64,000 bases of DNA from Intestinimonas massiliensis (ex Afouda et al. 2020) (GCF_001244995.1 NZ_LN869529.1:1320957-1384956), one strand, 5' to 3'. Counted from the first letter of the stretch, positions 24,379-33,820 are shown. Program-made: numbers and translations. The notes: generated by a model not told the origin, from the sequence alone.

Positions 24379-25983
24379 TTATGCGGCGATAGCGTCAAGG
24401 TCGATCCCGAGGCTGAACTGCTCAAAGTCGATGTTAAAGTCGATATGCAGCTTGTAGTCCCGGTAAACCTCAATCCGCTTGATAAGGCAGTTGACAATCA
24501 TTTTCTTTGCCTCCATGCTGGCCGTGTCGTACATATCGGCCCATGAAATGATGTCGTCGTATTGCGCGTTGAGCGCGGCCATGATCTCCTGCCCCTCTTC
24601 ATAGGCGGCCTGGGCAGCGTCAAGCTGTTCCTTCACTTTGAGACAATTTGTCTCAGAGTCGGCAATCAGAGAGGAAAGCAGTTCCTGACTGAAACTGCTT
24701 TCCCCACGGAGGGATTTTACCACCTCGGCCTTCAGCATCGCCAGATCAGCAGACGCTTTGTTATAGTCGGCCCGTACAGCCTGCAGCAGCGCCTTCCGCT
24801 CCTTCATCTTTTCCTGATACCTGACGCCGACGATCTCGCTTTTGGGAATAGCCCTCATGCGCTCAAAGATCTGTCGGATCAACTTATCAATAATACCGTC
24901 GAGAACGCTGGCCGTGTAGCCTGTTTGCCCGTCGCACACGGTCTGCTTGCGGGTTTTCCCATAGCAGATATACCGTACCCGCTTGACGATCCGGCTGGGA
25001 TCATCTTTACAGGGATATGCTTTTCCGTTTGTCGTGCGGGACAGGCGGGAGCCGCAATGACCACAAAAGATATTTCCGGCCAGAAGCGTACTGCCCTTTG
25101 TGTTCATCGGCACGCGGTTTTCCAAAGCAACGGAATTTGCCCGTGAAGTGCGGATAGTCTGCGCCGCTTCAAAGAGCTCCGGCTCAATGATTTGCAACTG
25201 CGGCAATACCTCGGAGCGGCTTTCCCCGCAGCGGAGGACGCCGGTATAAGTCAGGTTGCAGAGGATACCCCGGATCGTGGCGTGGTGCCACGGCTTACCC
25301 GTTCTTGCCCGATAGCCGAGGTCGTTCAGATAGGTTGCGATCCGCTGAGCGCCGAAGCCCTCCTGTACGTACTTTTCAAAAATGATGCGCACGACAGGAG
25401 CTTCGGCTTCGTTGACCGCCAACATAAAGAGCTCATGCTTGCGCTTGTTGAAACGCCCGCTTTTTACAAGGTCATAGCCATAGGGAGCGTTCCCGCCCTT
25501 AAAGCCACCGTCTGCCACAATCTGGCCGAGGGCGGTTTTTGTGCGGATAGAGGTTTTCTCGCTTTCTCCGTCGGCCTGCCAGAAGCGGATATAGTTGGTG
25601 AGCTTGTCGGTGTGATTATCAAACCGTTGCTCGCCCTCCTGGGTACTCCATACCCGGATGCCGTTCTTTACAAACCATTCCACCACAAATGGCGTTTCGT
25701 CAGCGATACGCCCGATGCGGTCAAACATGAACACCAGCAGAATATCAAATTTACCTTGCTTTGCGTGTTCTTTGATGGTCTGTATCTTATCGCGGTTTTC
25801 AGCCCGTACCTTATGGCCGGAAACACCGTCCTCCTGTTCCTCATGGATGATCGTCCAGCCTTTTTCATCAGCGAAGCGGTGGCACTCTTTACGCTGCATG
25901 GGAATATCTGCTTGATTTCTCTCGTCGTAATCTACCTGTTTATCAGAAGAAACGCGATATAAGCAATAAACTCGGTTTTCCAT
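24379..25983 (-). CDS. serine recombinase of ICE B
   Basis: 534 aa. MENRVYCLYRVSSDKQ carries the catalytic Ser at about residue 12; DRIGRI, GNAPYGYDLV, YLNDLGYRARTG and CGHCG (zinc ribbon, ~310) give the large serine recombinase layout, with a coiled coil at 390-480. It is about 50 bases from attachment repeat 1, so it probably recombines at the tRNA-Ala 3' end. It is closely similar over ~490 residues to the recombinase of element D, which has lost its C-terminus through a frameshift. Confidence 0.93.
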   Translation of the reverse strand: MENRVYCLYRVSSDKQVDYDERNQADIPMQRKECHRFADEKGWTIIHEEQEDGVSGHKVRAENRDKIQTIKEHAKQGKFDILLVFMFDRIGRIADETPFVVEWFVKNGIRVWSTQEGEQRFDNHTDKLTNYIRFWQADGESEKTSIRTKTALGQIVADGGFKGGNAPYGYDLVKSGRFNKRKHELFMLAVNEAEAPVVRIIFEKYVQEGFGAQRIATYLNDLGYRARTGKPWHHATIRGILCNLTYTGVLRCGESRSEVLPQLQIIEPELFEAAQTIRTSRANSVALENRVPMNTKGSTLLAGNIFCGHCGSRLSRTTNGKAYPCKDDPSRIVKRVRYICYGKTRKQTVCDGQTGYTASVLDGIIDKLIRQIFERMRAIPKSEIVGVRYQEKMKERKALLQAVRADYNKASADLAMLKAEVVKSLRGESSFSQELLSSLIADSETNCLKVKEQLDAAQAAYEEGQEIMAALNAQYDDIISWADMYDTASMEAKKMIVNCLIKRIEVYRDYKLHIDFNIDFEQFSLGIDLDAIAA

Positions 25984-26061
25984 AATTGATCCGTCCTTTC
26001 ATATTGTCCGAGCAATATGGAGGTGCAGATCAATACACAAAGATAGAACGATATGCAGTTT

Positions 26062-26274
26062 TCAAGGTACACGGTGTCCTTCACCACTATCATTATACCT
26101 CTGCGCAGCAGGCACCTCAAGGATGTCGCCGGAACGCTTTTTGGGCGTATCTGCGGCATAGGAAGTCAGCAGGATATGTTTCAAGTGTCTGCTTATATCG
26201 GAGTTTCGGCTTTCCGCAAAGGTGGCGGAAATCTCGTAACCGTCCACACGAAACGCAGCCGTTTTCTGTTTCAT
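26062..26274 (-). CDS. small recombinase-linked protein of ICE B
   Basis: 70 aa from MKQKTAAFRVDGYEISATFA (ATG at 26274), followed by KHILLTSYAADTPKK. A clear homologue sits at the same place in element D (55898-56128), sharing FxVDGYEISATFA. It is conserved upstream of this recombinase type, hence a candidate directionality factor or regulator; that is inference. Confidence 0.75.
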   Translation of the reverse strand: MKQKTAAFRVDGYEISATFAESRNSDISRHLKHILLTSYAADTPKKRSGDILEVPAAQRYNDSGEGHRVP

Positions 26275-26718
26275 CAAATAACCTCCCTCCCATAACGCTG
26301 GCCTTGTTGAGCAAGTTTCCCGTTGTCCGGTGGGGAAACAAGAATGGGCGACACCCGAGAGGATGCCGCCCATTCTTGCGGCTCCACCTTGGGACAAATT
26401 GTCCCGAAGTAGAAAAGCAGAAGCGCCGCGCTCATTTCCTTGGCCTGTCGTAGGACAGCTATACTCGGCACGAGCCCCTGCAAGGGTGCGGCGGCTCCGG
26501 GGGACAGGCTGCCGGCCTGCCTCGCGGATCGTGGCCGTGGGATGGCAAGGCCCCACTTGCGGCGTTGGTGTTGTTCGCTCGTTCTCATGGGAGAAGTCTC
26601 GGCGCACCCGCCACCCGGCTCCCCGCATAGCACCCGGAGCCGCCGCTATTCAGTTGTCGAGAGGATCAACTCCTCTCATATACCAAGGACAAAAAACGGC
26701 CAAATGCGGGGGTAGAAA
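26275..26718. other. intergenic region with palindrome site 7
   Basis: 444 bases. Open frames on both strands have no family character. The right part (26640-26718) is A+T-richer and holds the end of the sigma-like operon. Apart from the palindrome at 26389 I see no gene. Confidence 0.5.
26389..26407. repeat. GGACA-N3-TGTCC palindrome, GGG class (site 7)
   Basis: TTGGGACA-AAT-TGTCCCGA, intergenic, one mismatch at the outer edge. Confidence 0.85.
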
Positions 26719-27138
26719 TTAAAAATTTTTCAAAAACTTTCTCATGTTCTCTATACCAAGACGAACCGACTCCCGCACTGAACTCTCATTGACACCTTCT
26801 TCCAGAGCCACCTCCCGGTAGCTCTTGCCGAGGATCACGCAAGCCTCCACACGGCGGCCCTGCGCTTCCGGCAGGGAGTTAAGCGCGTGGCAAAGTGCGA
26901 TGAAGGTTTCCTTCCGTTCCAGCAACTGTTGGGGCGTGGGCTCGGACAGGCAAGCCGAATACTCGATCCCATCGTCCAAATCCAGAGAGTACTGCGCCTT
27001 GTTGCGGATGACCGTGCGCTGGTGAGCAGCCTCATACAACTTATCCGCCCGTAGCTCGGCAGCCACTTCATCGGAAACCTCGATATATTCATCCTGGGTG
27101 TACCACGGGTAATAGTCCCGCAAATTGATGGTTGTCAT
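26719..27138 (-). CDS. sigma-70-like factor of ICE B
   Basis: 139 aa from MTTINLRDYYPWYTQDE. It ends with a sigma region-4-type HTH: LPEAQGRRVEACVILGKSYREVALEEGVNESSVRESV. A region 2 core is not obvious, as in the ORF7-type sigma-like factors of Tn916 relatives, which control excision genes. It lies upstream of the small gene and recombinase in the same orientation and is flanked by palindromes 7 and 8. Confidence 0.83.
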   Translation of the reverse strand: MTTINLRDYYPWYTQDEYIEVSDEVAAELRADKLYEAAHQRTVIRNKAQYSLDLDDGIEYSACLSEPTPQQLLERKETFIALCHALNSLPEAQGRRVEACVILGKSYREVALEEGVNESSVRESVRLGIENMRKFLKNF

Positions 27139-27216
27139 TTGTTCCTCCATTCAGATCTCGGGTTGACAAGCGATCTGAATGGAGGGGGCGGGGATCGGCA
27201 GCCGGGGCTACCGACC

Positions 27217-27235
27217 TTGGGACAAATTGTCCCAA
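27217..27235. repeat. GGACA-N3-TGTCC palindrome, GGG class (site 8)
   Basis: TTGGGACA-AAT-TGTCCCAA, a perfect palindrome of the arms. It forms the left border of the uptake cassette. Confidence 0.85.
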
Positions 27236-27248
27236 AGATATGAAAAAT

Positions 27249-27275
27249 GCCCGCACAGAGTAAAACTGTGTGGGC
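27249..27275. terminator. stem-loop between cassette and sigma-like gene
   Basis: GCCCGCACAG-N7-CTGTGTGGGC. It may end leftward transcription from the uptake cassette. Confidence 0.55.
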
Positions 27276-27462
27276 AGAGAAAAGACTGTATTTGCAAAAA
27301 GGGTAAAACGATCCACTCCTGCGGAAATGCAGAAAAGAAATATCATTGCAGTTTATAGTTTTATATCAACAGCAACATCCTTTCATGCTGCCACCTCCAC
27401 GGTACAAAACCGTTCACCGCAGGAAAAGAACGACGCAGAGATGAAATCCTTTTAAGGAATTA

Positions 27463-27651
27463 TCAGCTCTGCGTCTTTGCGTCTGGCTTATCAATAACCG
27501 TTATTCTCTTTTGCTCAAAACTTATAAGTATCTCCTTTTTGCACTTTGGACAGAATAAGGGGAAGTTATTTAACGTTGTATTCTCATATATTTTTGTTCT
27601 TGTCTTTTTGTGACATACAGGGCATAAGAGCCATTCACTTCTCCCTTTCAT
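27463..27651 (-). CDS. cysteine-rich KTR-type protein
   Basis: 62 aa. LLCPVCHKKTRTKIYENT and FPLFCPKCKKE form two CxxC pairs with the KTR signature, the known small 'cysteine-rich KTR' protein that rides with cargo genes in Firmicutes ICEs. It probably binds zinc. It follows the ABC ATPase by one base and ends the uptake operon. Confidence 0.85.
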   Translation of the reverse strand: MKGRSEWLLCPVCHKKTRTKIYENTTLNNFPLFCPKCKKEILISFEQKRITVIDKPDAKTQS

Positions 27652-27652
27652 A

Positions 27653-28447
27653 TTATGTAAAAACTTTGACTTCCTCCAAAAAGGAGAAAGAAGTTATCAT
27701 TTCATCCTTGTATTGAAATTGCACAGATTGTGAATATACGCCGAAATACGTCTGTATATTCTTATCTGTCATTACCTCTTTTGCAGAGCCCACGATATAC
27801 CCTTGCTCGCCAAGCAGGAAGCATTGATCGGCAATTCTCAGCGCGTGGTTGGGGTAATGTGTATTGATGATACAAGCAATTTCCTTTTCCAACGCAACTT
27901 TTTTTATCATTTTTAGCAGGCGGATTTGATTGCGAAAATCCAAGTGTGACTCCGGCTCATCCAGCACAAGTAATTTTGGGGCGTTTATCAAAGCGCGTGC
28001 AATATATACAAGTTGGAGTTGCCCCCCGCTTAACTCGTTGCAAGGATGATCCTTCAGCTCATATATTCCAACCTGCTGCAATACATTTTCCGCCAGCGCG
28101 TAGTCCTGTTTGCTTGGCGTCGCAAAATATGAGCTGTGGCCGACCTTTCCAAACACCACCATATCGCAGACTGAATAAGGGAAAGAAACCTTGTGTGCCT
28201 GTGGCACGTATCCGATTTCCTTCATGGCCCCTGTGCTTTTACTCTCTTTCCCGTTGATATAGGAATAACCGCTGTTCCATTTCAGCAGACCAACAACGCA
28301 CTTAATCAGCGTGGTTTTCCCGATCCCGTTCCGGCCCATGACGGCCATGACCTTTCCAGCATCGAGCGAAAAAGAAATATCTTTTAAGACCTCATGGCCT
28401 GTGAAGTAAGAAAAGCAGCCACTTTTCACTTCTATTGCGTGTCCCAT
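27653..28447 (-). CDS. FecE-type ABC transporter ATPase
   Basis: 264 aa from MGHAIEVKSGCFSYF (ATG at 28447). P-loop GRNGIGKTT at 38-46, signature LSGGQLQLVYIARAL, Walker B LLVLDEPESHLD and a late switch His. Family: ATPases of iron-siderophore, haem and cobalamin importers. It overlaps nothing but follows the permease by two bases. It would energise the FecCD-like permease encoded upstream. Confidence 0.92.
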   Translation of the reverse strand: MGHAIEVKSGCFSYFTGHEVLKDISFSLDAGKVMAVMGRNGIGKTTLIKCVVGLLKWNSGYSYINGKESKSTGAMKEIGYVPQAHKVSFPYSVCDMVVFGKVGHSSYFATPSKQDYALAENVLQQVGIYELKDHPCNELSGGQLQLVYIARALINAPKLLVLDEPESHLDFRNQIRLLKMIKKVALEKEIACIINTHYPNHALRIADQCFLLGEQGYIVGSAKEVMTDKNIQTYFGVYSQSVQFQYKDEMITSFSFLEEVKVFT

Positions 28448-28449
28448 TT

Positions 28450-29466
28450 TCAAAGCCTCCTTCTGCGACGATATATTGCTGCAAAAAACGGGGCACCGAT
28501 TAAAGCGGTGAGTATTCCGATAGGAACCTCTGCGGCGGTCAGATTTCTCGCCAATGTATCTACAAGGATCATAAAAATAGCTCCGATCAGACCAGAGGCC
28601 GGTAAAAGCTCTCCGTGGTTGACGCCCACCAATTTGCGGCAAATATGGGGGATCACAAGCCCAATCCAACCAATGACACCGGAAACCGTTACGCACCCGG
28701 CGGTTGTGATAGTAGCAAAAAGAATGATGATCCAGCGGGTTTTCACGGGGTCAACACCCAATGTGTGGCAATCCTCGTCACCGAGCGACAGCAAGTTGAT
28801 TTTCCAGCGAAACAGATAAAGGCCGAACATTCCCCCGATAACGGGCACCGCCGCGATTTGTATATGGTCGTATGTTCTATTCGCAAAGCTCCCCATCTGC
28901 CAAAAGGTAATGGCAGGCAGTGTTTCCGAGCTGTCTGCGGTATATTTTATCAGCGCGATCAATGCTGCAAAGATTGACGAAACAACAATCCCGCCCAATA
29001 CAACGGATAATGTTTCGGTATTATTTCTCCGCCCCGCGAAAAAGAACACCAGCAGGACGCTGAACAATCCGAATGTCAAGGACAGCACGGGGGTAAAAAT
29101 TCCTGCCCCGCCGAACAATAAAATTCCTAACGCTGCGCCAAAGCCTGCGCCGGAGCATACGCCCAAAAGGTCAGGGCTTACCAATGGATTTTGAAACACC
29201 CCCTGCAAGGCGGAGCCGGACATGGATAGTCCGGCTCCTACCATAGCAGTTAATATCACACGAGGGATACGAACATTAAAAATTACAAAGGATGCTGTTT
29301 CCAAAGGGGACGCCGTTGCTGTTATTTTAGATTTTATGATCGCCAAAAAATCAGAAAGCGTGATTGTATATTGCCCAATCAATATTGCACAGAGGGAAAT
29401 CGCAGCAATAACGGCAAATCCGCCAAGCATGACAGCGCGATACCTCTTGCTTGTTTTGTTCCTCAT
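28450..29466 (-). CDS. FecCD-type ABC permease
   Basis: 338 aa with about nine or ten membrane helices. IRIPRVILTAMVGAGLSMSGSALQGVFQNPL-type sequence (residues ~70-100) and GxxxPHICRKLVG are hallmarks of BtuC/FecCD permeases. Overlaps the binding-protein gene by four bases. It imports a metal-chelate or corrinoid; the ligand is not readable. Confidence 0.93.
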   Translation of the reverse strand: MRNKTSKRYRAVMLGGFAVIAAISLCAILIGQYTITLSDFLAIIKSKITATASPLETASFVIFNVRIPRVILTAMVGAGLSMSGSALQGVFQNPLVSPDLLGVCSGAGFGAALGILLFGGAGIFTPVLSLTFGLFSVLLVFFFAGRRNNTETLSVVLGGIVVSSIFAALIALIKYTADSSETLPAITFWQMGSFANRTYDHIQIAAVPVIGGMFGLYLFRWKINLLSLGDEDCHTLGVDPVKTRWIIILFATITTAGCVTVSGVIGWIGLVIPHICRKLVGVNHGELLPASGLIGAIFMILVDTLARNLTAAEVPIGILTALIGAPFFAAIYRRRRRL

Positions 29467-30587
29467 GATCCTTTCGCTACACGATAGTCCAAAATGCTGT
29501 CTATATCGGTATCGGACAGCGTAATACCATAGTTGGTTTTATAGTACTCCATGATTTCCGTCCGCATTTCCTGTTCGCTGAACAAGTCGGGATATGCTTT
29601 TGAAACGAGCCAAAGCGGGGTCAAAGCGGCATCTGCGGAGGGAACGATCCAAGAAAATGTAGTACGGGGAACATCGTACACAGCACCGTTTTTCCACGCA
29701 GTCAAGATAGACCAATCCTGCCCTTCAATCGAATTGCCGATAATCGCTTTTGCCGGCGCATCCTGAAATACAATAATCATATCGGGGTCCCATTCATAAA
29801 TCTGCTCCATGCTGACTTCGGCAGTCCCGTCGATCCCAACGGCAGCGTTCCTAATTCCGGCCATTTCAAAGAAGCTCTGTGCATAAGCATCAAAGGCATT
29901 TGTGCCGCAAACCGTGATTGCACCTGCAAGATTTGAAAACACGCAAAGCGCCGTCTTTTCTTCCGTTTGGTTCGCCAAAAGCGCCCCGAGCTTTTCGTTT
30001 GTTCTGTCCCAAGCGGCCTGCTGTCCGCCAGAGGTAGGAAGATCAAATATCTCCCGGAGAAGATTATCCCAAGCAATAGATACATCTTGAGGGTCGTTAG
30101 ACTCCGCTCGAAAATCTATACTGGGAATTGCAACCTCTCCGAGCCCTTGCTTCTGCATATTTCCGTAATAAAAGATAATGTCGGGGTTAAGTTTTAGTAA
30201 AGCCTCTTTGTTCACAGTAAAACTCGCGTCAATGAAAGATGTATCTGCGGTCTGCCAATTTGGAAAGACTTTTTCAACGATTTGCGTATTGGAGGTCGAA
30301 AAAGAGCGAGAATTGATCCCTACGATCATTTCTGTGCTGGGGATCGTTTCCACCACAAACGACATCACGGGTGGGGCAATAATCACAACGCGTTTAATAT
30401 CTGCTGCCGCAGGGATCTCAACCTCGTTTCCGGCAAGGTCGATAATCTGCCTGCGATCTGCAGATGTTTCAACCGGATTTGAAGAGTCGGGGTTATCGGG
30501 ATTTGTCACATTTGAATTTGTTTGCCTGCAAGCTGTAATAGCCATGCACAAAATGGCAGCTAAAATAAGGGATACGATTTTTTTCAT
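29463..30587 (-). CDS. FepB/BtuF-like substrate-binding lipoprotein
   Basis: 374 aa. Lipoprotein signal MKKIVSLILAAILCMAITAC with Cys20. A two-lobe class III binding protein follows (RQIIDLAGNEVEIP, then LKLNPDIIFYYGN and EWDPDMIIVFQDAP). It captures the ligand outside the membrane for the FecCD-type permease. The operon order methyltransferase-binding protein-permease-ATPase is compact, with overlaps or gaps of at most 10 bases. Confidence 0.93.
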   Translation of the reverse strand: MKKIVSLILAAILCMAITACRQTNSNVTNPDNPDSSNPVETSADRRQIIDLAGNEVEIPAAADIKRVVIIAPPVMSFVVETIPSTEMIVGINSRSFSTSNTQIVEKVFPNWQTADTSFIDASFTVNKEALLKLNPDIIFYYGNMQKQGLGEVAIPSIDFRAESNDPQDVSIAWDNLLREIFDLPTSGGQQAAWDRTNEKLGALLANQTEEKTALCVFSNLAGAITVCGTNAFDAYAQSFFEMAGIRNAAVGIDGTAEVSMEQIYEWDPDMIIVFQDAPAKAIIGNSIEGQDWSILTAWKNGAVYDVPRTTFSWIVPSADAALTPLWLVSKAYPDLFSEQEMRTEIMEYYKTNYGITLSDTDIDSILDYRVAKGS

Positions 30588-30597
30588 TTTTACCTCC

Positions 30598-32052
30598 TTA
30601 TGCGTGGTTTTGAATCAGATTGATGGCACGCTCCAAAAAGCCCAGGATGGCCGTGAGTTGATCGTCATTCATATCCGATAAGTATGAAAAGAGGGCTTTG
30701 TCGTATTTATCGTGATATTCAGCGTGATAACGATAGGCAAGTTTGCCTTTGTCTGTCAAATATAAACAATGCAGTTTTTTGTTGTCGGCAACAGCCTCCT
30801 TTCTAATTAAGTCGCGTTCTATCAGCTTTTGGAGTGTCTTATGGACAACCGGGCGGGTAATGCCGAATTTTCTTGCAAGCTCTGCGCTGTGGATACCGGG
30901 GAAATCTCCGATCATCTTTACAAGGTGTATCTCCCCACGATAAAAGGTCATATCCTTGCTTCCAAAGTCAAGGACATTTGTTTTGCTGTTGGCAATCCTT
31001 TCGGTCAACTCGATAAATGAACGGATAACATCGTCGGAGTAAATGCCGCCCTTTTGATATATTTTCCCCTGAAATAAACCGCTGTTCAGTTGGACTCCCA
31101 AGCAGGACAGACCGCATTTTCTCTCGGTTTCTCTCAACCCTGCGTTTTTTAATGCCTGGTTGAGTACATCGCTGCTTGGAGGAAGCGGAACCCCGTCAAG
31201 AAATCCGGACAGCCAACTTATCATGTTTTGAGGAACATCGTAGTTGTGATCTGAAAATTGACCTACAATAAGCAAATATCCGCCTTCATTCAAAGAACTC
31301 GACAACTTCTTCATAAATGCTGACATATCGCCGCGCACAAAATTCAAAATACCGGAGGCTATAATCAGGTCATAGCTGCCGCCTAAATCATCTGAATTAA
31401 AATCCCCGGCAAGCACGTCTACTTGTTTTTCTGCGTGATACTGCAAAATGATTTCTTTTGTAACCGTGGCAACATCGGGCCGCTCAAATACTACGGCAGA
31501 ACTATTCGGAAAGTGTTTTGAAAATTCAATCGCTAAAATCCCTGTACCACCTCCGAGATCAAGGATACGCAACTGTTTGTTTTTGTCGGGATATAATCCC
31601 TGCATCCCCTCAATAAAAGATTGCACTCGTCCCGCATACATTTCCGGGATCGTTACTCGCGCAAGTTCTTCAAAATCATACCCCTGTTGCTTGCTGCCGC
31701 TTGTCTCTTCCAGCCGTTCTTTCAGATCCGAAAGAGAAGTCATTTTCTCGCGGAAAAGGATATTCTCACCTAAATAGACGGGGCTGTGACGGGAGAGATA
31801 CTTTCTTGTGTTTTCCGTATTCACAAAAAAATCGCCTTGTTTTTCAATCAACCCGCAAGAGGTAAGTGCAAATAATAGCAGTTCAACTTTATTTGGAGGA
31901 CAGGATATTCTTTCAGCTATCATGTCAACCGTTGCCGGAGCATCCAAAAAAGAGAAGATGTCCATTTGAATAGCAGTAAAGAGGAGTTGCGTTTCTTGAT
32001 AGTCTCGTATCGCTTGATAAAACCGCGCTGGCCCGCTCATTTCTTTTTTCAT
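30598..32052 (-). CDS. O-methyltransferase fused to a MarR-like domain
   Basis: 484 aa from MKKEMSGPARFYQ (ATG at 32052). An N-terminal dimerisation winged helix (about 20-80) and a class I SAM-binding domain with ILDLGGGTGILAIEF near 165 are as in plant-type/CrtF-like O-methyltransferases. From about 380 comes a second domain, GIHSAELARKFGITRPVVHKTLQKLIERDLIRKEA with YLTDKGKLAYRY, which is a MarR-type winged helix. First gene of the uptake operon. The fusion suggests a ligand-sensing autoregulator or an enzyme that modifies the transported chelator; which one is unknown. Confidence 0.85.
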   Translation of the reverse strand: MKKEMSGPARFYQAIRDYQETQLLFTAIQMDIFSFLDAPATVDMIAERISCPPNKVELLLFALTSCGLIEKQGDFFVNTENTRKYLSRHSPVYLGENILFREKMTSLSDLKERLEETSGSKQQGYDFEELARVTIPEMYAGRVQSFIEGMQGLYPDKNKQLRILDLGGGTGILAIEFSKHFPNSSAVVFERPDVATVTKEIILQYHAEKQVDVLAGDFNSDDLGGSYDLIIASGILNFVRGDMSAFMKKLSSSLNEGGYLLIVGQFSDHNYDVPQNMISWLSGFLDGVPLPPSSDVLNQALKNAGLRETERKCGLSCLGVQLNSGLFQGKIYQKGGIYSDDVIRSFIELTERIANSKTNVLDFGSKDMTFYRGEIHLVKMIGDFPGIHSAELARKFGITRPVVHKTLQKLIERDLIRKEAVADNKKLHCLYLTDKGKLAYRYHAEYHDKYDKALFSYLSDMNDDQLTAILGFLERAINLIQNHA

Positions 32053-32087
32053 AAACAACCAAAACCTTTCCAAAACACCAGAGTTGA

Positions 32088-32141
32088 GTTAGCGGTTCCT
32101 AACCTATCGTTAGCATAGCATACGATAATGATGTTTGTCAA
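32088..32141 (-). promoter_or_regulatory. promoter and operator of uptake operon
   Basis: Leftward TTGACA (complement of 32136-32141), an 18-base spacer and TATGCT (32112-32117). Just downstream lies the palindrome GTTAG-N6-CTAAC (32088-32103) at the transcript start, a natural operator for the MarR-like domain encoded by the first gene. Confidence 0.75.
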
Positions 32142-32267
32142 GAAAACTATTTGCTTTTGGCCTGCGCACTACCGGCAAGCAGGGCAAGTGTGGCCACACT
32201 TGCTATTTTTGCACCCCGGAGGGGTCGCAAAAATGCTTGTTGGGGAGCCTCCCCAAACCCGGCAACT

Positions 32268-32286
32268 TCGGGACAAAATGTCCCAA
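32268..32286. repeat. GGACA-N3-TGTCC palindrome, GGG class (site 9)
   Basis: TCGGGACA-AAA-TGTCCCAA, between the relaxase stop and the uptake cassette; right border of that cassette. Confidence 0.85.
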
Positions 32287-32311
32287 AGTCCTGCTGGCTG
32301 CGTCACAGGAG

Positions 32312-33745
32312 CTACCGCTCCTGTTCCTTATGATCCCGGTCACCCGTGGCCCCAATCAGATGGTCGATGTTGGTCTTGACCGCCACGGCCTCCCGCATAT
32401 CCCGCTGGGCCGCCCGGTACTCTGTATAGAGCGCCTTCTTCCGTGCCGCCAGCTTGCGGCGCTGTTCTTTTAGCGCGTCCATTTTCGGGAGCTTTGCGCC
32501 GCCCAGCAGATCGTTGATTGCTGCCTTTGCCGCCCGGTAATCGGCCAGTTCCTGCCCATGCTCGGCCAGATACTTCTTGCTGTATCGGGCGGCCTTGTAT
32601 CCGTCGAACACGGGCCGTGTCTTTGCGTATTGCACCACCGCGCCCATAAGCTCGGAGGTTTTGGAGAGCTCGGCTTCTGTCTGCCGGATCTGCGCGGTCA
32701 GCGTATGAAAACGCCCGGCGGCCTGATCCGCCATAGCCGCAAGGCTGTCATAATCGGTCAGGTTATGCTCCTGCAAATACTGGAGCGCCGCGGCCATTTG
32801 TTTCAGATTATAGACCTTTGCCCAGCGTTCATAGCCCGGCCCATTGCCCTCGGCCATGCGCTGCTGAATGTCAACAATGAGCTCGACACGATGGGGAACT
32901 GGTGCCGCCTCGCGGGACACCTGGGGGATAGGACGTTTCCCGGCAATCACGGCCTGAATGTCCTCGGGATCGTAGCCTTCCCCGAGGACAGAAGCCCGGA
33001 GCCGTGTCGCCCGATCCTGGCCGGGAGCAAGGAAAGAGATCACGCCGCCGCGCCCATGCTTCACCGTATAGCCGGACTCCTCCATGAGCCGCAGAAAGGC
33101 GTCAAAGTCGGTGGGCTTTTTGGCAAGAGCGGCGTTTATCGCAAGCCGCAGCCGCTCCTGGTAAGAGGGCTGCCGATCCGCGCCCAGCCATGCCCCATAG
33201 TGGAGAAAACGGCCCTTGCTGTGCAGCTTGGGGTTGAGAATGACGGACAGATCATTTTCCAGACATACCCGGTCAGAGAGCCGCCGGAGAGCCCGGGCCG
33301 ATCCGATGAAATCCCGGAACTTGTGCGTACAGTCCAGCGAGGTGGAATTGTAGTAAATGTGATTGTGAATGTGCGCCCGGTCTGTATGCGTTGCCACAAA
33401 AAAAGCGTACTTTCCCTTTGTCCAGCGCATAGCTGTTTCATAACCGACACGATTTGCCTCCTCGGGCGTAATCTCTCCGGGCTTGAATGACTGGCGGATC
33501 TGATAGCAAAGCACGTCCGCGTCCCGCCGCTGTTCCCGACCTGTGACAGTCTTGTACTTTGCTTTGGTAAGCAGAAATTCGGCGTCAGCGGTCACAGGGT
33601 CGCACTCATAGGCGGAAAGAAGCTCACCGCCCTGCGTTTTGTCCGGGTTTTGCCCGTAGTCAAAACGATCCCGCAGCGATTGAGCGATGGTCTGGCCTTT
33701 GCTGATCTTATGCGTTTTGAGGTATGTCGTTGCCGTAGGCGACAC
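32312..33745 (-). CDS. MobP-type relaxase of ICE B
   Basis: About 477 aa. ISKGQTIAQSLRDRFDYGQNP, then GREQRRDADVLCYQIRQSF and the metal site FVATHTDRAHIHNHIYYNS (HxHxH) mark a Tn1549/MobP relaxase; a long helical C-terminus follows. It nicks oriT and leads transfer. The start is uncertain: AAGGAGG overlaps the GTG at 33745, and the codon at normal spacing is ACG (33736). The N-terminal third is duplicated at 40264-40620. Stops 44 bases from palindrome 9. Confidence 0.88.
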   Translation of the reverse strand: MSPTATTYLKTHKISKGQTIAQSLRDRFDYGQNPDKTQGGELLSAYECDPVTADAEFLLTKAKYKTVTGREQRRDADVLCYQIRQSFKPGEITPEEANRVGYETAMRWTKGKYAFFVATHTDRAHIHNHIYYNSTSLDCTHKFRDFIGSARALRRLSDRVCLENDLSVILNPKLHSKGRFLHYGAWLGADRQPSYQERLRLAINAALAKKPTDFDAFLRLMEESGYTVKHGRGGVISFLAPGQDRATRLRASVLGEGYDPEDIQAVIAGKRPIPQVSREAAPVPHRVELIVDIQQRMAEGNGPGYERWAKVYNLKQMAAALQYLQEHNLTDYDSLAAMADQAAGRFHTLTAQIRQTEAELSKTSELMGAVVQYAKTRPVFDGYKAARYSKKYLAEHGQELADYRAAKAAINDLLGGAKLPKMDALKEQRRKLAARKKALYTEYRAAQRDMREAVAVKTNIDHLIGATGDRDHKEQER

Positions 33746-33797
33746 CTCCTTCCCATATGACAAACGGCGGCTATATCAGCCGCCGTTATGCTTCACC

Positions 33798-33816
33798 TTG
33801 GGACAAATTGTCCCGA
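33798..33816. repeat. GGACA-N3-TGTCC palindrome, GGG class (site 10)
   Basis: TTGGGACA-AAT-TGTCCCGA, between the CD1845-like gene and the relaxase. Confidence 0.85.
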
Positions 33817-33820
33817 AGTA

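Larger units (their letters stand above)
27139..27462. other. intergenic region upstream of sigma-like gene
   Basis: Holds palindrome site 8 and a hairpin GCCCGCACAG/CTGTGTGGGC (27249-27275). A rightward 61-codon frame (27270-27455) has no family support. No certain gene. Confidence 0.5.

Noticed and set aside
27270-27455. 61-codon frame upstream of the sigma-like gene
   Set aside because: No recognisable features and it overlaps a hairpin; could be real but unsupported.
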